Origin: QHXW01 sp035297145
GTDB taxonomy: Bacteria > Acidobacteriota > Terriglobia > Bryobacterales > Bryobacteraceae
NCBI GenBank assembly: GCA_035297145.1
Contig: DATGZN010000035.1
Span: 23,137 to 87,136, forward strand
Reading direction: 5' to 3'
Length of the DNA stretch: 64,000 nucleotides
The notes under the pieces: model-generated
Database searches by the model: none
Seen by the model: the letters and a program-made list of their open reading frames with translations, nothing else
Told to the model about the DNA's origin: nothing
Shown here: one piece after another, positions 37,722 to 46,444 of the stretch
Layout: each line of letters opens with the position of its first letter
How positions within the stretch are numbered: position 1 is the stretch's first letter
Translations under genes and position numbers: made by a program

Positions 37722-38343
37722 TTGAATTTAGTCTACATCGGTTGTGTGATAGGTCCGGTGAGCCCACCTCGATGATTCCGGGCCAATTTCCGCCGGTCAG
37801 ACAGAGATGTGTGCCGCCCTGGCGCGGTCTTAGTCTCAACAAAGAATTGCAGCTTGTCGAAAGCGGGTCTAGCCTTTCGTTCAAGGATCATGTACTAGGA
37901 AACGGTTTACTTGGATGACAGCCGCCGTTGCGGACTTGAGCCTTCACGAGCTCAACGGTATTTCTAGACGTTGGGCCGGATTAGTCCCACGAGTCGGCTT
38001 CGGCCTAGCTTATGTCCGTCCCAACCTTGGACACCGAAAACTCCGTCCGGATTGAAAATGCAGGTTTTCGCTCCGTTCGAGAGCAAAGTGGTCTTGTCTT
38101 GTCTCGTCTAGAATGTCGCACAGCAAATACTCCAACGCGACCTGCCACCGATTGATTGTAGCGGTTCCCTCAATCCAGCATTCGGTTAAATTAACTGCCA
38201 ACGAACTGTGCCCATTTTTGTACCCACCCCCTGCATGGAAGCCTTGCTCGCGGTTGCGCGCGCCCTGGTGGTAGGCGATCATAAATCGCTGAAAAACAAG
38301 TAACCGATAGCAATGGATCACAATGGATGTGCCCCTGGCTAAG
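37722..38343. other. Gene-free stretch between the NACHT gene and the integrase
   Basis: About 620 bases with no open frame I can support. It is the upstream region of the minus-strand NACHT gene, so it should contain its promoter, but I see no clear -35/-10 pair. Short frames on both strands here have no ribosome binding site or family match. Confidence 0.4.
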
Positions 38344-38976
38344 TTATTGATTCTTCTTGCGTTCGTTGTTCGGGACCAGGAGGTCGGTGGTTCGAATCCA
38401 CTCGCCCCGACCAAATTTTTCAATCACATACGAAACAAACGCGGACCTCAAGAGCCGCTTTGTGACGTAGATTGTGACGTAACCCTTCGAATTTTCTCCA
38501 TTGAGCTTCTCGACTTTGGGCTTTGCCTCAACGATTGGAATCTCCATCAGCCCACTTTCCAGCTTGCCCAAGACATCACGCTTTGCAGCCATACGGACGT
38601 GACTGTAATGCTCCATCATTGCCCGATCCAGGTGTCCAGCCACAGCCATGATCGTTGCGTCAGGAGCGCCTGCTTCCGACATCTCTGTGATCGCCTGATG
38701 CCGGAGGTCGTGAGAACGGAAGCCCTGGAACGGCTCTGACGCTCGCTTGCGAGCTTCCTCAACGTCCCTTCCTGCCTCCTTCGCAAGCTTTGCGGCCTCA
38801 TTACCAGCCCGCTTGGCCGCTTCCTTCACCAGAGATCTCCATGCCGTTCTCCAACTCTTTTGGGGCTTCGTCGGATCAATACGTTCGTTTTCGCAAGCCG
38901 GAAAAACAAAGTGCTCGGGACTCGTTGCATTGTGGGCTTGTGCCCGTTCCCATACCCACACACCCGTAAGTTTCAC
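38344..38976 (-). pseudogene. 5'-truncated tyrosine recombinase (phage-type integrase)
   Basis: 210 residues holding only the C-terminal part of the catalytic domain: the HxLRH box in FRSHDLRHQAITEMSE, the AGH box in IMAVAGHLDRAMMEHYSHVR, and the nucleophile tyrosine in EHYSHV. The first catalytic arginine and the DNA-binding half are missing: in frame, an upstream TAG lies just before the GTG at 38976. The end of the reading frame (GEWIRTTDLLVPN) is the antisense of the tRNA-Pro fragment, which means the gene runs through an attachment site. It is probably inactive and marks a former integration event. Confidence 0.75.
38369..38413 (+). repeat. tRNA-Pro 3' fragment (attachment-site remnant)
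   Basis: From TTCGGGA (anticodon loop, anticodon CGG at 38371-38373) through the variable loop, T-arm (GGTGGTTCGAATCCACT), acceptor 3' strand CGCCCCG, discriminator A and CCA. The 5' half, which should start CGGGGCG, is absent upstream, so this is not a whole gene. Such 3'-half copies are left when an element integrates at a tRNA and restores its end. It lies within the integrase's 3' end. The other copy, the intact tRNA, is not in the window. Confidence 0.75.
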
Positions 38977-39099
38977 TGCCGAGGCACTTCCGATACAGAC
39001 CTAACGACATCTGGGGCATGTCGACGGGCGCATATCAGCGGTTCGGCATTTCGCGGCATCGTGGAATCGTTTCCGCGTGATGCGTTAGAGTGGAACACG

Positions 39100-42006
39100 A
39101 TGAGAATCGGGATTTTCTTGCTAACGCTCAGTGGCTGCCTGTATGCAGCGGATCGCGCGCCCATGGAGGCGAACTTCCGAGATTCTGCCACCTACCGCTG
39201 GCTCAACAAGAAGGTGCTCGATAGCCGTCTGCTCGACGACATGCACAGCCTAGACCACTGGACTGCCATCACCAACGGCCCTGTCGGTCTGGTTGATGCT
39301 CGCCAGCCCTATCAAGTCCCTCGAGCGAGTCTGTCTTCCACCGAAATCACACTTAGCCGTGAGAACTCGCGTGATGGGAACCAATCGCTGCGCATGCGCA
39401 CACCCACGAGGCTCAATGTTCCCGGTCCGAAAAGTGGGCGCGGTTGGGGCGAGGCCGGCGTCGTCCGGCACTTTGATGGCGAGGACTGGCGCAACTTCAA
39501 CCGCATTTCGCTGTGGATCCGGCCGGACTGGGACGGCGCGTACGTGACCGCGCTTGAGGCCATTCGGATTCACAATAACGGCGTCGAAAAACTCCCAGCG
39601 CCTTTCGGGCAGGAGGGCGAGCACACCGTTGTACTGCGGAATCACGAATGGAACCACGTGGTCTGGGAGATGGGCAACGTGGCGCGCGACAAGGTGACGA
39701 GCCTTGAAATCCTTTATGAGATGGATGGCAACGAACCGGAAGCTGCGGATACCGCGACTTTCTATTTCAGCCGCCTCGAACTGGAACGCGTGGAACCCGA
39801 CTATATCGAAGGCTGGGGAGTATGGCCCGGACGCATCTCCTTCAGCCACACTGGCTACCAGACCGGCGCGGCCAAAAGCGCGATTGCCGGCGGGCTGAAC
39901 GCGCGCGATTTCCGGCTAATCGACCAGGCAACCGGAGAGACGATGCTCTCGAAACCGATTCAGACAGTCAAGACTCACATCGGCACATTCCAGGTAATGG
40001 ACTTCTCAGAATTTCGGCGGTCCGGAGCCTACGTGCTGGAGGCTGGCGGGAATACGACGCGTCCATTCCGCATCGATCCCGATGTGTGGCGCGAGACCAT
40101 TTGGAAGGCGTTGAACTTCTTCTACGCCGAACGCTGCGGGATGGCGATTCCCGGGGTACATGGCGTATGCCACCGCGATTGGACCGCCGTGCATGGCGAT
40201 AAACGCATTGTGGTCAACGGCGGCTGGCACGATGCGGGCGACCTTACCCAGGGCCTCCAGGGCACTGCCGAGATCACCTACGCACTGCTCAGCCTGGCCG
40301 AGCGGTTACGCACCCGGGGCGAGGATCGCCAGTTGTATGAGCGTCTCATGGAAGAAGGCCGGTGGGGCCTTGACTGGGTTCTGAAGACCAGTTTCGGTGA
40401 CGGCTATCGGGGCTCCGGGGGTGTGAACGGACGCCGTACCAACGGCATTATCGGCGACTTCGACGATATCAGCACGACGGCGACGAATTCACCGTTGTCC
40501 CACTTCCTGGCCGCCACTACCGAGGCACTGGCTGCCCGCGTACTCAAGGACGATGATCCCCGTTTGGCGGCTTACGCCCTGAAAATGGCCCAAGAAGACT
40601 GGCAGTTTGGAGTGGAGGGCTTGGCAGCGGCCGGCGCTCCCGCGTCCCAGGACCGCTACCGGGTTACGTTCGATTCGGCCAACGTGGTGTACGAGGCGCC
40701 GGCGCAGGGCGTACTGGCGTCCGTGGAATTGTTCCGCTCGACTGCAGACCGGAAATATATGGACAAGGCGGCGGAACTGGCACGGGTTATGCTCGATTCA
40801 CAAGAGCGCAAGCGGCCTAACTGGACAACTCCGCTAACTGGCTTTTTCTACACCAGCCCCGCGAAGGACAATGTGCTGCACTACTGCCACAACAGCCGCG
40901 AACAGATTCCGGTTCTCGCCCTGGCTCAAATGTGCGACGCGTTTCCAGAGCACCCCGACTGGATGAAATGGTATTCCGCCGTCGTACTTTTCTCGCAGTA
41001 CGTGCAAGCCACCGCGCAGTATACCGAACCCTATGGCATGCTGACCTCGTCCATCTATCGCGACGACGAATACCCGCTGGTGCCCGAGACCCGGCGGGAA
41101 TCTTTCCGCAAACAGGTGCTCAACGGAGTGCCTTTAGGAGCCGGACATTACCTGCGGCTGTTCCCAGTGTGGATGGATTACCGCGGAAACAACGGTACGG
41201 TCCTTTCGCGGACGCAAGCGCTGGCCAAGGCCGCTCATCTGCGTGGGGATCTTAACCTGGAGCAGCTTGCGCAGCAGCAGCTCGAGTGGGTGATCGGCAG
41301 AAATCCGTTTTCCGAGAGCACCATGTGGGGGGAGGGCTACGACTTTCCACCGCTGTACACTCCTATGTCCGGCGACATCGTGGGTGGCATTCCGGTGGGT
41401 ATACAGACCCGCGGCGAGAGCGATGTTCCTTATTGGCCGGTGCAAAGCACCTGGACCTATAAGGAGATCTGGCAGAATCCCGTCGCCCGTTGGATATACC
41501 TGATGCGAGACTTGGCGGGTCCGGCGCTAGTGGAGGGCCAGGCAGACGGTGCCGTGGAATTCAAGGAACCCATCTCCGGCCAAGTGGTCGAAGTGAAGCC
41601 GGATTCGGCAACAGGACACTTTCGCGTCATGTTGCCGGAAGGAAAGTACGCGGTTCGAAGTAAGGGCGAGGAGCAAACGCGAACCTTCTTGCCGGGCGCC
41701 ACGTACAGCCTGGATCTACGCAGCGGCCACGTGCTCGATTTTCAGGTGTCCCGGGAAAGCTCGGGCTCATCCGACGTCACCATCAAGCTGACCGCACGAG
41801 GCGGCGGGCATCGTTTCCTCCTGCGCTCCGACAATCTGATTCTGAGCAGCGATGCGAAGGAACTGGTGGTGCAGCCCGGAAGCGCGGGAACGCTGGAGTG
41901 GCGCGGGAAGATCACTGATCCGGATGTGCCTTGGGTGGCCGTGATAGTGCCGGACGGCGACCTCGCGGCCAGGAAGGAAATCACAGGCGCGGCCTGGGAA
42001 CGTTGA
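39100..42006 (+). CDS. Secreted GH9-family glycoside hydrolase
   Basis: 968 residues from the ATG at 39100, with a signal peptide (IGIFLLTLSGCLYAADR). An N-terminal carbohydrate-binding-like part (FNRISLWIRPDW and nearby) and a CelD_N-type Ig domain (~residues 240-320) precede the (alpha/alpha)6 catalytic barrel. GGWHDAGDLTQ (D378, D381) supplies the usual catalytic aspartate, and the tail part (NPFSESTMWGEGYDFPP) is near the expected acid region. GH9 enzymes cleave beta-1,4-glucans, including cellulose and other beta-glucans. It is just right of the integrase remnant and 38 bases from a convergent cupin gene. Confidence 0.85.
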   Translation: MRIGIFLLTLSGCLYAADRAPMEANFRDSATYRWLNKKVLDSRLLDDMHSLDHWTAITNGPVGLVDARQPYQVPRASLSSTEITLSRENSRDGNQSLRMRTPTRLNVPGPKSGRGWGEAGVVRHFDGEDWRNFNRISLWIRPDWDGAYVTALEAIRIHNNGVEKLPAPFGQEGEHTVVLRNHEWNHVVWEMGNVARDKVTSLEILYEMDGNEPEAADTATFYFSRLELERVEPDYIEGWGVWPGRISFSHTGYQTGAAKSAIAGGLNARDFRLIDQATGETMLSKPIQTVKTHIGTFQVMDFSEFRRSGAYVLEAGGNTTRPFRIDPDVWRETIWKALNFFYAERCGMAIPGVHGVCHRDWTAVHGDKRIVVNGGWHDAGDLTQGLQGTAEITYALLSLAERLRTRGEDRQLYERLMEEGRWGLDWVLKTSFGDGYRGSGGVNGRRTNGIIGDFDDISTTATNSPLSHFLAATTEALAARVLKDDDPRLAAYALKMAQEDWQFGVEGLAAAGAPASQDRYRVTFDSANVVYEAPAQGVLASVELFRSTADRKYMDKAAELARVMLDSQERKRPNWTTPLTGFFYTSPAKDNVLHYCHNSREQIPVLALAQMCDAFPEHPDWMKWYSAVVLFSQYVQATAQYTEPYGMLTSSIYRDDEYPLVPETRRESFRKQVLNGVPLGAGHYLRLFPVWMDYRGNNGTVLSRTQALAKAAHLRGDLNLEQLAQQQLEWVIGRNPFSESTMWGEGYDFPPLYTPMSGDIVGGIPVGIQTRGESDVPYWPVQSTWTYKEIWQNPVARWIYLMRDLAGPALVEGQADGAVEFKEPISGQVVEVKPDSATGHFRVMLPEGKYAVRSKGEEQTRTFLPGATYSLDLRSGHVLDFQVSRESSGSSDVTIKLTARGGGHRFLLRSDNLILSSDAKELVVQPGSAGTLEWRGKITDPDVPWVAVIVPDGDLAARKEITGAAWER

Positions 42007-42044
42007 GGAGCTGCCACTCCGAGGTCGCCGGAATCCCACTGATC

Positions 42045-43070
42045 TTACGGCCTGACGGCTCTCTGGCCGCGATTCACGAAGTAGAGGAACTTCACCGGAC
42101 GGTCTCCGAAATTGATATTGGAGTGCACCATGGTCCCGTCGGGCCGCGCCATGTACGCGGTCCCTGGGTGCTGCATGCGAAGTTCCGTCCCCAGCATGGC
42201 AAGGCTGTCGCCCTCCAAGGCCAGCCAAATTTCCTCGTGACCCGGCGCATGCGGGTGCGGCTCGCCCAGGCTCAACGGCGGCAGTTCCACCGTGATCACA
42301 TTGGCGAGCGTTCCCAGTCCGTCGCGCGACGAGAACAGTTCTCTGACGACATGTGACCAATGGCCGGAGGCACCCGGAACAATATACGGATCCGGACTTG
42401 CGGCGCCTGCCTTCTCCTGAACTCCAATCGACGTCGCGTAATGGGCGACCGTGCTAGGAGTGCGAACGTGAGCCGCCCTCTCGTCTACGACGAGCATCTT
42501 GTCGGTGGGCTTGAACTCCGGGGGAGTGGGTTCGTTGATGATGTACATGTGGAGGGGCTCATCTCCAGTGTTTTGCATCACGAATTCGAGGTTGGCGGGC
42601 ACGAACACGGCGACGTCTTTGTGAATCTCGGTGGCTACTCCTTGAGCCGAAACTTTCCCAATGCCCGAAATGATGTAGTAAACCTCCTGCTGGCCAGTGA
42701 GCCGCGAAGCTGTAGTGGAAGCATGCGTGGCGAGGGTCGCGTACGAGAGACTATTCGCATACTGAAGGAAAGCGGACCTGAAGGGAGGGGCGAAGTTATC
42801 GCCTTTGGTGAGAATATCGCGCACAACCAGCGAGCCGTGAATATTACGCGGCATGGACTCATGCCAATCGCCGAAAAATGAATCGATTCTTCTGGCCTCC
42901 GGGTCTCTCTCCGGCGCATAGCGAATCAACGATGGGCTCGGATACGAGTTTATGCCGTTGACGGCGTTGCCTGTTTGACTGGGCGCCGTGGCTGTCTGCG
43001 GAAACGCCAGCGGGGAAAGAGTGACAACCGCAAACTCAATCGTCAGGATAGCGCGCATTGTCTGAGACAC
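42045..43070 (-). CDS. Secreted bicupin-like protein
   Basis: 341 residues, GTG at 43070 with AAAGGAG seven bases upstream. A signal peptide (AVVTLSPLAFPQTA) is followed by two cupin half-barrels: one around QEVYYIISGIGKV and one around GEPHPHAPGHEEIWLALEGD, with the H-x-H and EEIW set of a cupin metal site. It looks like a paralogue of the next gene (same two-cupin layout), and both lie at the end of the minus-strand operon from 47692. The substrate is unknown; a small organic or sugar-acid ligand is a guess. Confidence 0.7.
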   Translation of the reverse strand: MSQTMRAILTIEFAVVTLSPLAFPQTATAPSQTGNAVNGINSYPSPSLIRYAPERDPEARRIDSFFGDWHESMPRNIHGSLVVRDILTKGDNFAPPFRSAFLQYANSLSYATLATHASTTASRLTGQQEVYYIISGIGKVSAQGVATEIHKDVAVFVPANLEFVMQNTGDEPLHMYIINEPTPPEFKPTDKMLVVDERAAHVRTPSTVAHYATSIGVQEKAGAASPDPYIVPGASGHWSHVVRELFSSRDGLGTLANVITVELPPLSLGEPHPHAPGHEEIWLALEGDSLAMLGTELRMQHPGTAYMARPDGTMVHSNINFGDRPVKFLYFVNRGQRAVRP

Positions 43071-43088
43071 TGAATTTCTCCTTTCTCT

Positions 43089-43940
43089 CTACTTCCTCGG
43101 CTCGTGCGGATGGTAGCGCGCGAAATAGAGGAACTTCACCTGATCCTCTTCGGAGTAATTGATGTTGGTATGGGGAGCCAGATTGTCCGGAGGATGCAGA
43201 TAGGCAACTCCAGGGCCCTGCCGGCGGAGAAACGGGCCCACCAATGCGAGACTGGTTCCCTCCAGCCCCGCCCACACCTCTTCTATATCGTCGTGGTTGG
43301 TCGCGTGCGGCTTGCCCATGGTCAGAGGGTCGAGCGTCACAGTCAGAACACTCTGCAAAGTGCCGAGCCCATCGTCGGTCACGAAGAGGGTTTTTACGAT
43401 GTGCGACCACATTCCGTCGCTGGATGTGATAGGAAGAGTGTTCTCATCCCGAACCAACATGTTGGGGTTGGGCCGAAAACCCGGCGGGATCGGTTCGCTG
43501 ATGAGGTACATCACAAGCGGCTGCTGCCCGGTGTTTTTGAGCGTGAAGCTGAGATTGGCCGGCATCAGGATGGCAACGTTCGGGACAATCTTGGCTGTCT
43601 CTCCCGCGGCCTCCATGGTTCCTTGGCCCGACCGGAAATAGAAGATCTCCTGCTTTCCATCCAGACGAGTGGACGCTGTCGATGCCTGAGGCGCGAGTGT
43701 GGCACTCGAAAAAGAATTGATATAGCGCAGAACGGCACCTTTCTCGGTGGGCTTCAGCGCATCGCCGCGAGTAAAAATATTACGCTCTTCGAGCGTACCG
43801 TGTGTGACTACCGGAGCGGATGCGCGTCCATCGTTGAAATACATGTCGATATATGCGTTGCTTCCCACATCTTCCGCGAAGACGATGGACGAAAATACGC
43901 CCAACACGACTAATGCGGAAGCAATGATCCTGCGCACCAT
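43089..43940 (-). CDS. Second secreted bicupin-like protein
   Basis: 283 residues from the ATG at 43940, preceded by GGAGG. It has a signal peptide (ASALVVLGVFSSIVFAED). The cupin pair includes QEIFYFRSGQGTMEAAG and GKPHATNHDDIEEVWAGLEG. Only 18 bases separate it from the neighbouring bicupin, and the shared order (signal, two cupins, closing VKFLYFAR-type strand) indicates tandem duplication. The second copy lacks part of the N-terminal extension of the first. Metal and substrate are unknown. Confidence 0.7.
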   Translation of the reverse strand: MVRRIIASALVVLGVFSSIVFAEDVGSNAYIDMYFNDGRASAPVVTHGTLEERNIFTRGDALKPTEKGAVLRYINSFSSATLAPQASTASTRLDGKQEIFYFRSGQGTMEAAGETAKIVPNVAILMPANLSFTLKNTGQQPLVMYLISEPIPPGFRPNPNMLVRDENTLPITSSDGMWSHIVKTLFVTDDGLGTLQSVLTVTLDPLTMGKPHATNHDDIEEVWAGLEGTSLALVGPFLRRQGPGVAYLHPPDNLAPHTNINYSEEDQVKFLYFARYHPHEPRK

Positions 43941-43960
43941 AGAACCTCCTTGCAGATCCA

Positions 43961-45265
43961 TTAATTCAGCGGCACAAATCTGACGCACACGGGCGTACCG
44001 ATTCGCAGAACTGTGCGCGTCGGCGTAATTCGTCCAGTGCCGTCTTCAATGCGGAAAATAACAACGTCGTCCGATGCCTGATTCGCGGCGAACAAGTACG
44101 AACCGGTCGGATCGATGGCGAAATGACGCGGCATCAGGCCGCGCGTCGACACCTGCTGGATGGGCGTCAGCGTGCCCTGGACAGGATTCAGCGCGAATAC
44201 GCTAATCGTGTCCGGTCCGCGATTGGATTCGTAAATATATTTGCCGTTCGGATGTAGCTGCACCTCGGCGCTGTGAAACGAGTTCAGCACCTCAGCGTTC
44301 TTGTCATCGTTGAGGTCTGCCGGAATCGTACCGGTTGCCTGAATCTCGGTCAGCCGGCCCCGCGTGGAATCCCAGGCAAAGGCTGTCAAGATGCCGCTCA
44401 TTTCACTGATGAGATAGCCGAACTTGCCGTTCGGGGCGAAAACGAAGTGGCGTGGACCAGCACCCGGGGGCTTGACTTCAACGAATGGCGGGTCGTTGGG
44501 TGTCAAGCTTCCGGTTGCGGGATCGAAACGGTAGATCATTAACTTGTCGGTCCCAAGGTCTGCCGCCACAGCGAGCCGGCCATCCGGCGAAACGTCAAAC
44601 GAGTGGGCGTGAGGGCCCGCCTGGTAATGGGGATCCACGCCATGACCGGTGTGCTGGACTAGAGCGGCCTGCGCGCCCAACGCCCCATCGTCCCTCACAT
44701 GCAGCACCGTGACGGTGCCGCCCCCGAAGCTAGCTGCGAGCAGATATTTGCCCGAAGGATCGAGTGAGATATAACACGTTGAAGTGCCGCCGGAAGGCAC
44801 GGTATTCAGCAAGGTCAGGTAACCAGTCGCCGGGTCGATGGCATAGGCACTGATGAAAGATCCTTTGTCATTGTACGGACCCACCGAGAGTGGATCTTCG
44901 CTCACCGAGTACAGATACCGGTGGTTCGGGTGGACTGCTAAGAAAGACGGGTTTCGGATCTCCGCCGCCAATTGGGGTTCACTCGCCTCGCCGGTGGCGC
45001 TCTGAAATCGGCTGACGTAGATACCTTTGCTTTGGCTTTGTCCAACGGGCGCGCCCCGCCTGGTGTACTTGAACCCGGTGTACGTTCCGAAGTAAACGAG
45101 GGACTCCCCCTTCGGCTCCGGTGGAGATGAGAAGCCGGTCAGAACTGCGAGTCCAGCCGCAAACACGAACCGGAAGACTCGTTGACTGCAACGTGATGCT
45201 ACGTTTCTCGTCACAATCCAGGCATCGGACTCAGCCGACAGCCTTAAAATCGAAGCGAGCTTCAT
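43961..45265 (-). CDS. Secreted seven-bladed beta-propeller lactonase-type protein
   Basis: 434 residues with a signal anchor (FRFVFAAGLAVLTGFSS). Repeated blades such as NPSFLAVHPNHRYLYSVSED, GPHAHSFDVSPDGRLAVAAD and MPRHFAIDPTGSYLFAANQA match the 6-phosphogluconolactonase/lactonase_7_bladed family. Cytosolic PgL enzymes lack such a leader, so this is an exported lactonase-like enzyme acting on an unknown lactone. The start at 45265 overlaps the DUF362 gene by 35 bases; a GTG at 45214 is an alternative. It lies in the DUF362-bicupin operon. Confidence 0.78.
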   Translation of the reverse strand: MKLASILRLSAESDAWIVTRNVASRCSQRVFRFVFAAGLAVLTGFSSPPEPKGESLVYFGTYTGFKYTRRGAPVGQSQSKGIYVSRFQSATGEASEPQLAAEIRNPSFLAVHPNHRYLYSVSEDPLSVGPYNDKGSFISAYAIDPATGYLTLLNTVPSGGTSTCYISLDPSGKYLLAASFGGGTVTVLHVRDDGALGAQAALVQHTGHGVDPHYQAGPHAHSFDVSPDGRLAVAADLGTDKLMIYRFDPATGSLTPNDPPFVEVKPPGAGPRHFVFAPNGKFGYLISEMSGILTAFAWDSTRGRLTEIQATGTIPADLNDDKNAEVLNSFHSAEVQLHPNGKYIYESNRGPDTISVFALNPVQGTLTPIQQVSTRGLMPRHFAIDPTGSYLFAANQASDDVVIFRIEDGTGRITPTRTVLRIGTPVCVRFVPLN

Positions 45266-46394
45266 TCAGGGGCTGGCCGACCAGTTCGATTCTCTTCAAA
45301 TCACGCGTTCCCAGGCCAACATCCTCTGCCAGCCGGAGCATGTTGTCGGACGTCTCGAATGGATGTGTACCGCGGTCCGCCATAGGATCGAAACCCATCA
45401 AGGCCATGCAAACGGCGTCGGTGTTTACCGGATTGGTTCCGGCGACGAGCAGGCCTGGATGTACTGGGGTCAACCGGCCCCGCGCCCAGGGGCCCTCGCC
45501 TCCTGCCATCGTTTTGATCCCGTCCACGATTGCCAGATCGATCGGACGAGAGCTCACCAAATCGACCACCGCCCGCGGCACACGGTACCCGGCCTTCCTC
45601 GGTGATGACGGATCTTTCTCGGAGGGTGCGCTCTTGGAGGGCTGCCGGTTGCCCGAGTGAATCAGACTGCGGCCACCCCTTGGGTTTTCGTTGGGCTCGT
45701 CGACGCCAGCGTTGGCTCCATAGATCGAGCAGGGAGTTATCCCAAAACAGTTCTTCATCGACAGCGTGATGCCGGTGTTCTCGTGTTCTTTCATCTTTGT
45801 CAAACTCACAAAGACGTCGCAGTCGGCGTAGGAGTGGTTGAGATCGTAAGCAGGATACAAGTATCCCCCGAACGGAACCGTGAATCGGGAATACTGATTC
45901 CCCTGCCCAAGGTAGTTGGTGTTCTCAAACTCTACGTTGGGCGCGGCATTCAGAATATCGCGCGGGACCCAATTGGCCTGCAGCATGGTTTCTTCCAAGC
46001 CATCAGCGGAGGACCATGGACTCTCCAGCACGCGTATCCGCCTGGAGCCTGCTTTCGCCATCAGATATGTCGCAGCGGCAATCACGTTCGGGTTGGCGTA
46101 ATGGGTGTCCCCTAACGGCAGATGCCCCAGCCGGTAACTCGGGGCGCCGGTGAGATTGATTTTCACTGCGACAGTTTTCCCTTTGACGATCCGCCCCAGA
46201 CCGCCGATCTGGTCGAAGATTTTTTCCAGTGCCGGCAACAGCTCATCGGCGGCGTAGCCCATGCATTTCCCAACCGCGACGGGTGACGCAGGAGCTGTCG
46301 CGGCGTGGACAGCAGCCGGCGCGGCGACGGAAATGCCGGCGATGCCCGAGACCGTCTTGATCAACCACTCCCTGCGACTGCAATTCGCTTGCAT
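45231..46394 (-). CDS. Tat-exported DUF362 protein
   Basis: 387 residues from the ATG at 46394 with AGGAG seven bases upstream. A twin-arginine leader (CSRREWLIKT) and hydrophobic stretch (VSGIAGISVAAPAAVHAA) indicate folded export. The core carries DUF362 features: KTVAVKINLTGAPS, DVFVSLTKMKEHENTGITLS, MKNCFGITP, DLAIVDGIKTMAGGEG. Members often accompany Fe-S proteins, but no ferredoxin C-terminus is seen here. Substrate unknown. It begins 50 bases after the upstream gene and overlaps the lactonase start. Confidence 0.78.
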   Translation of the reverse strand: MQANCSRREWLIKTVSGIAGISVAAPAAVHAATAPASPVAVGKCMGYAADELLPALEKIFDQIGGLGRIVKGKTVAVKINLTGAPSYRLGHLPLGDTHYANPNVIAAATYLMAKAGSRRIRVLESPWSSADGLEETMLQANWVPRDILNAAPNVEFENTNYLGQGNQYSRFTVPFGGYLYPAYDLNHSYADCDVFVSLTKMKEHENTGITLSMKNCFGITPCSIYGANAGVDEPNENPRGGRSLIHSGNRQPSKSAPSEKDPSSPRKAGYRVPRAVVDLVSSRPIDLAIVDGIKTMAGGEGPWARGRLTPVHPGLLVAGTNPVNTDAVCMALMGFDPMADRGTHPFETSDNMLRLAEDVGLGTRDLKRIELVGQPLNEARFDFKAVG

Positions 46395-46444
46395 GGCCGT
46401 CTCCTGTTGTTACAAATACACCAGAATGTGACCCGCTGTCCCCA

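Noticed and set aside
38010..38423. Minus-strand ORF with GASGFEPPTSW-like start
   Set aside because: This peptide is the well-known artefact of reading a tRNA 3' end antisense; the rest has no ribosome binding site or family.
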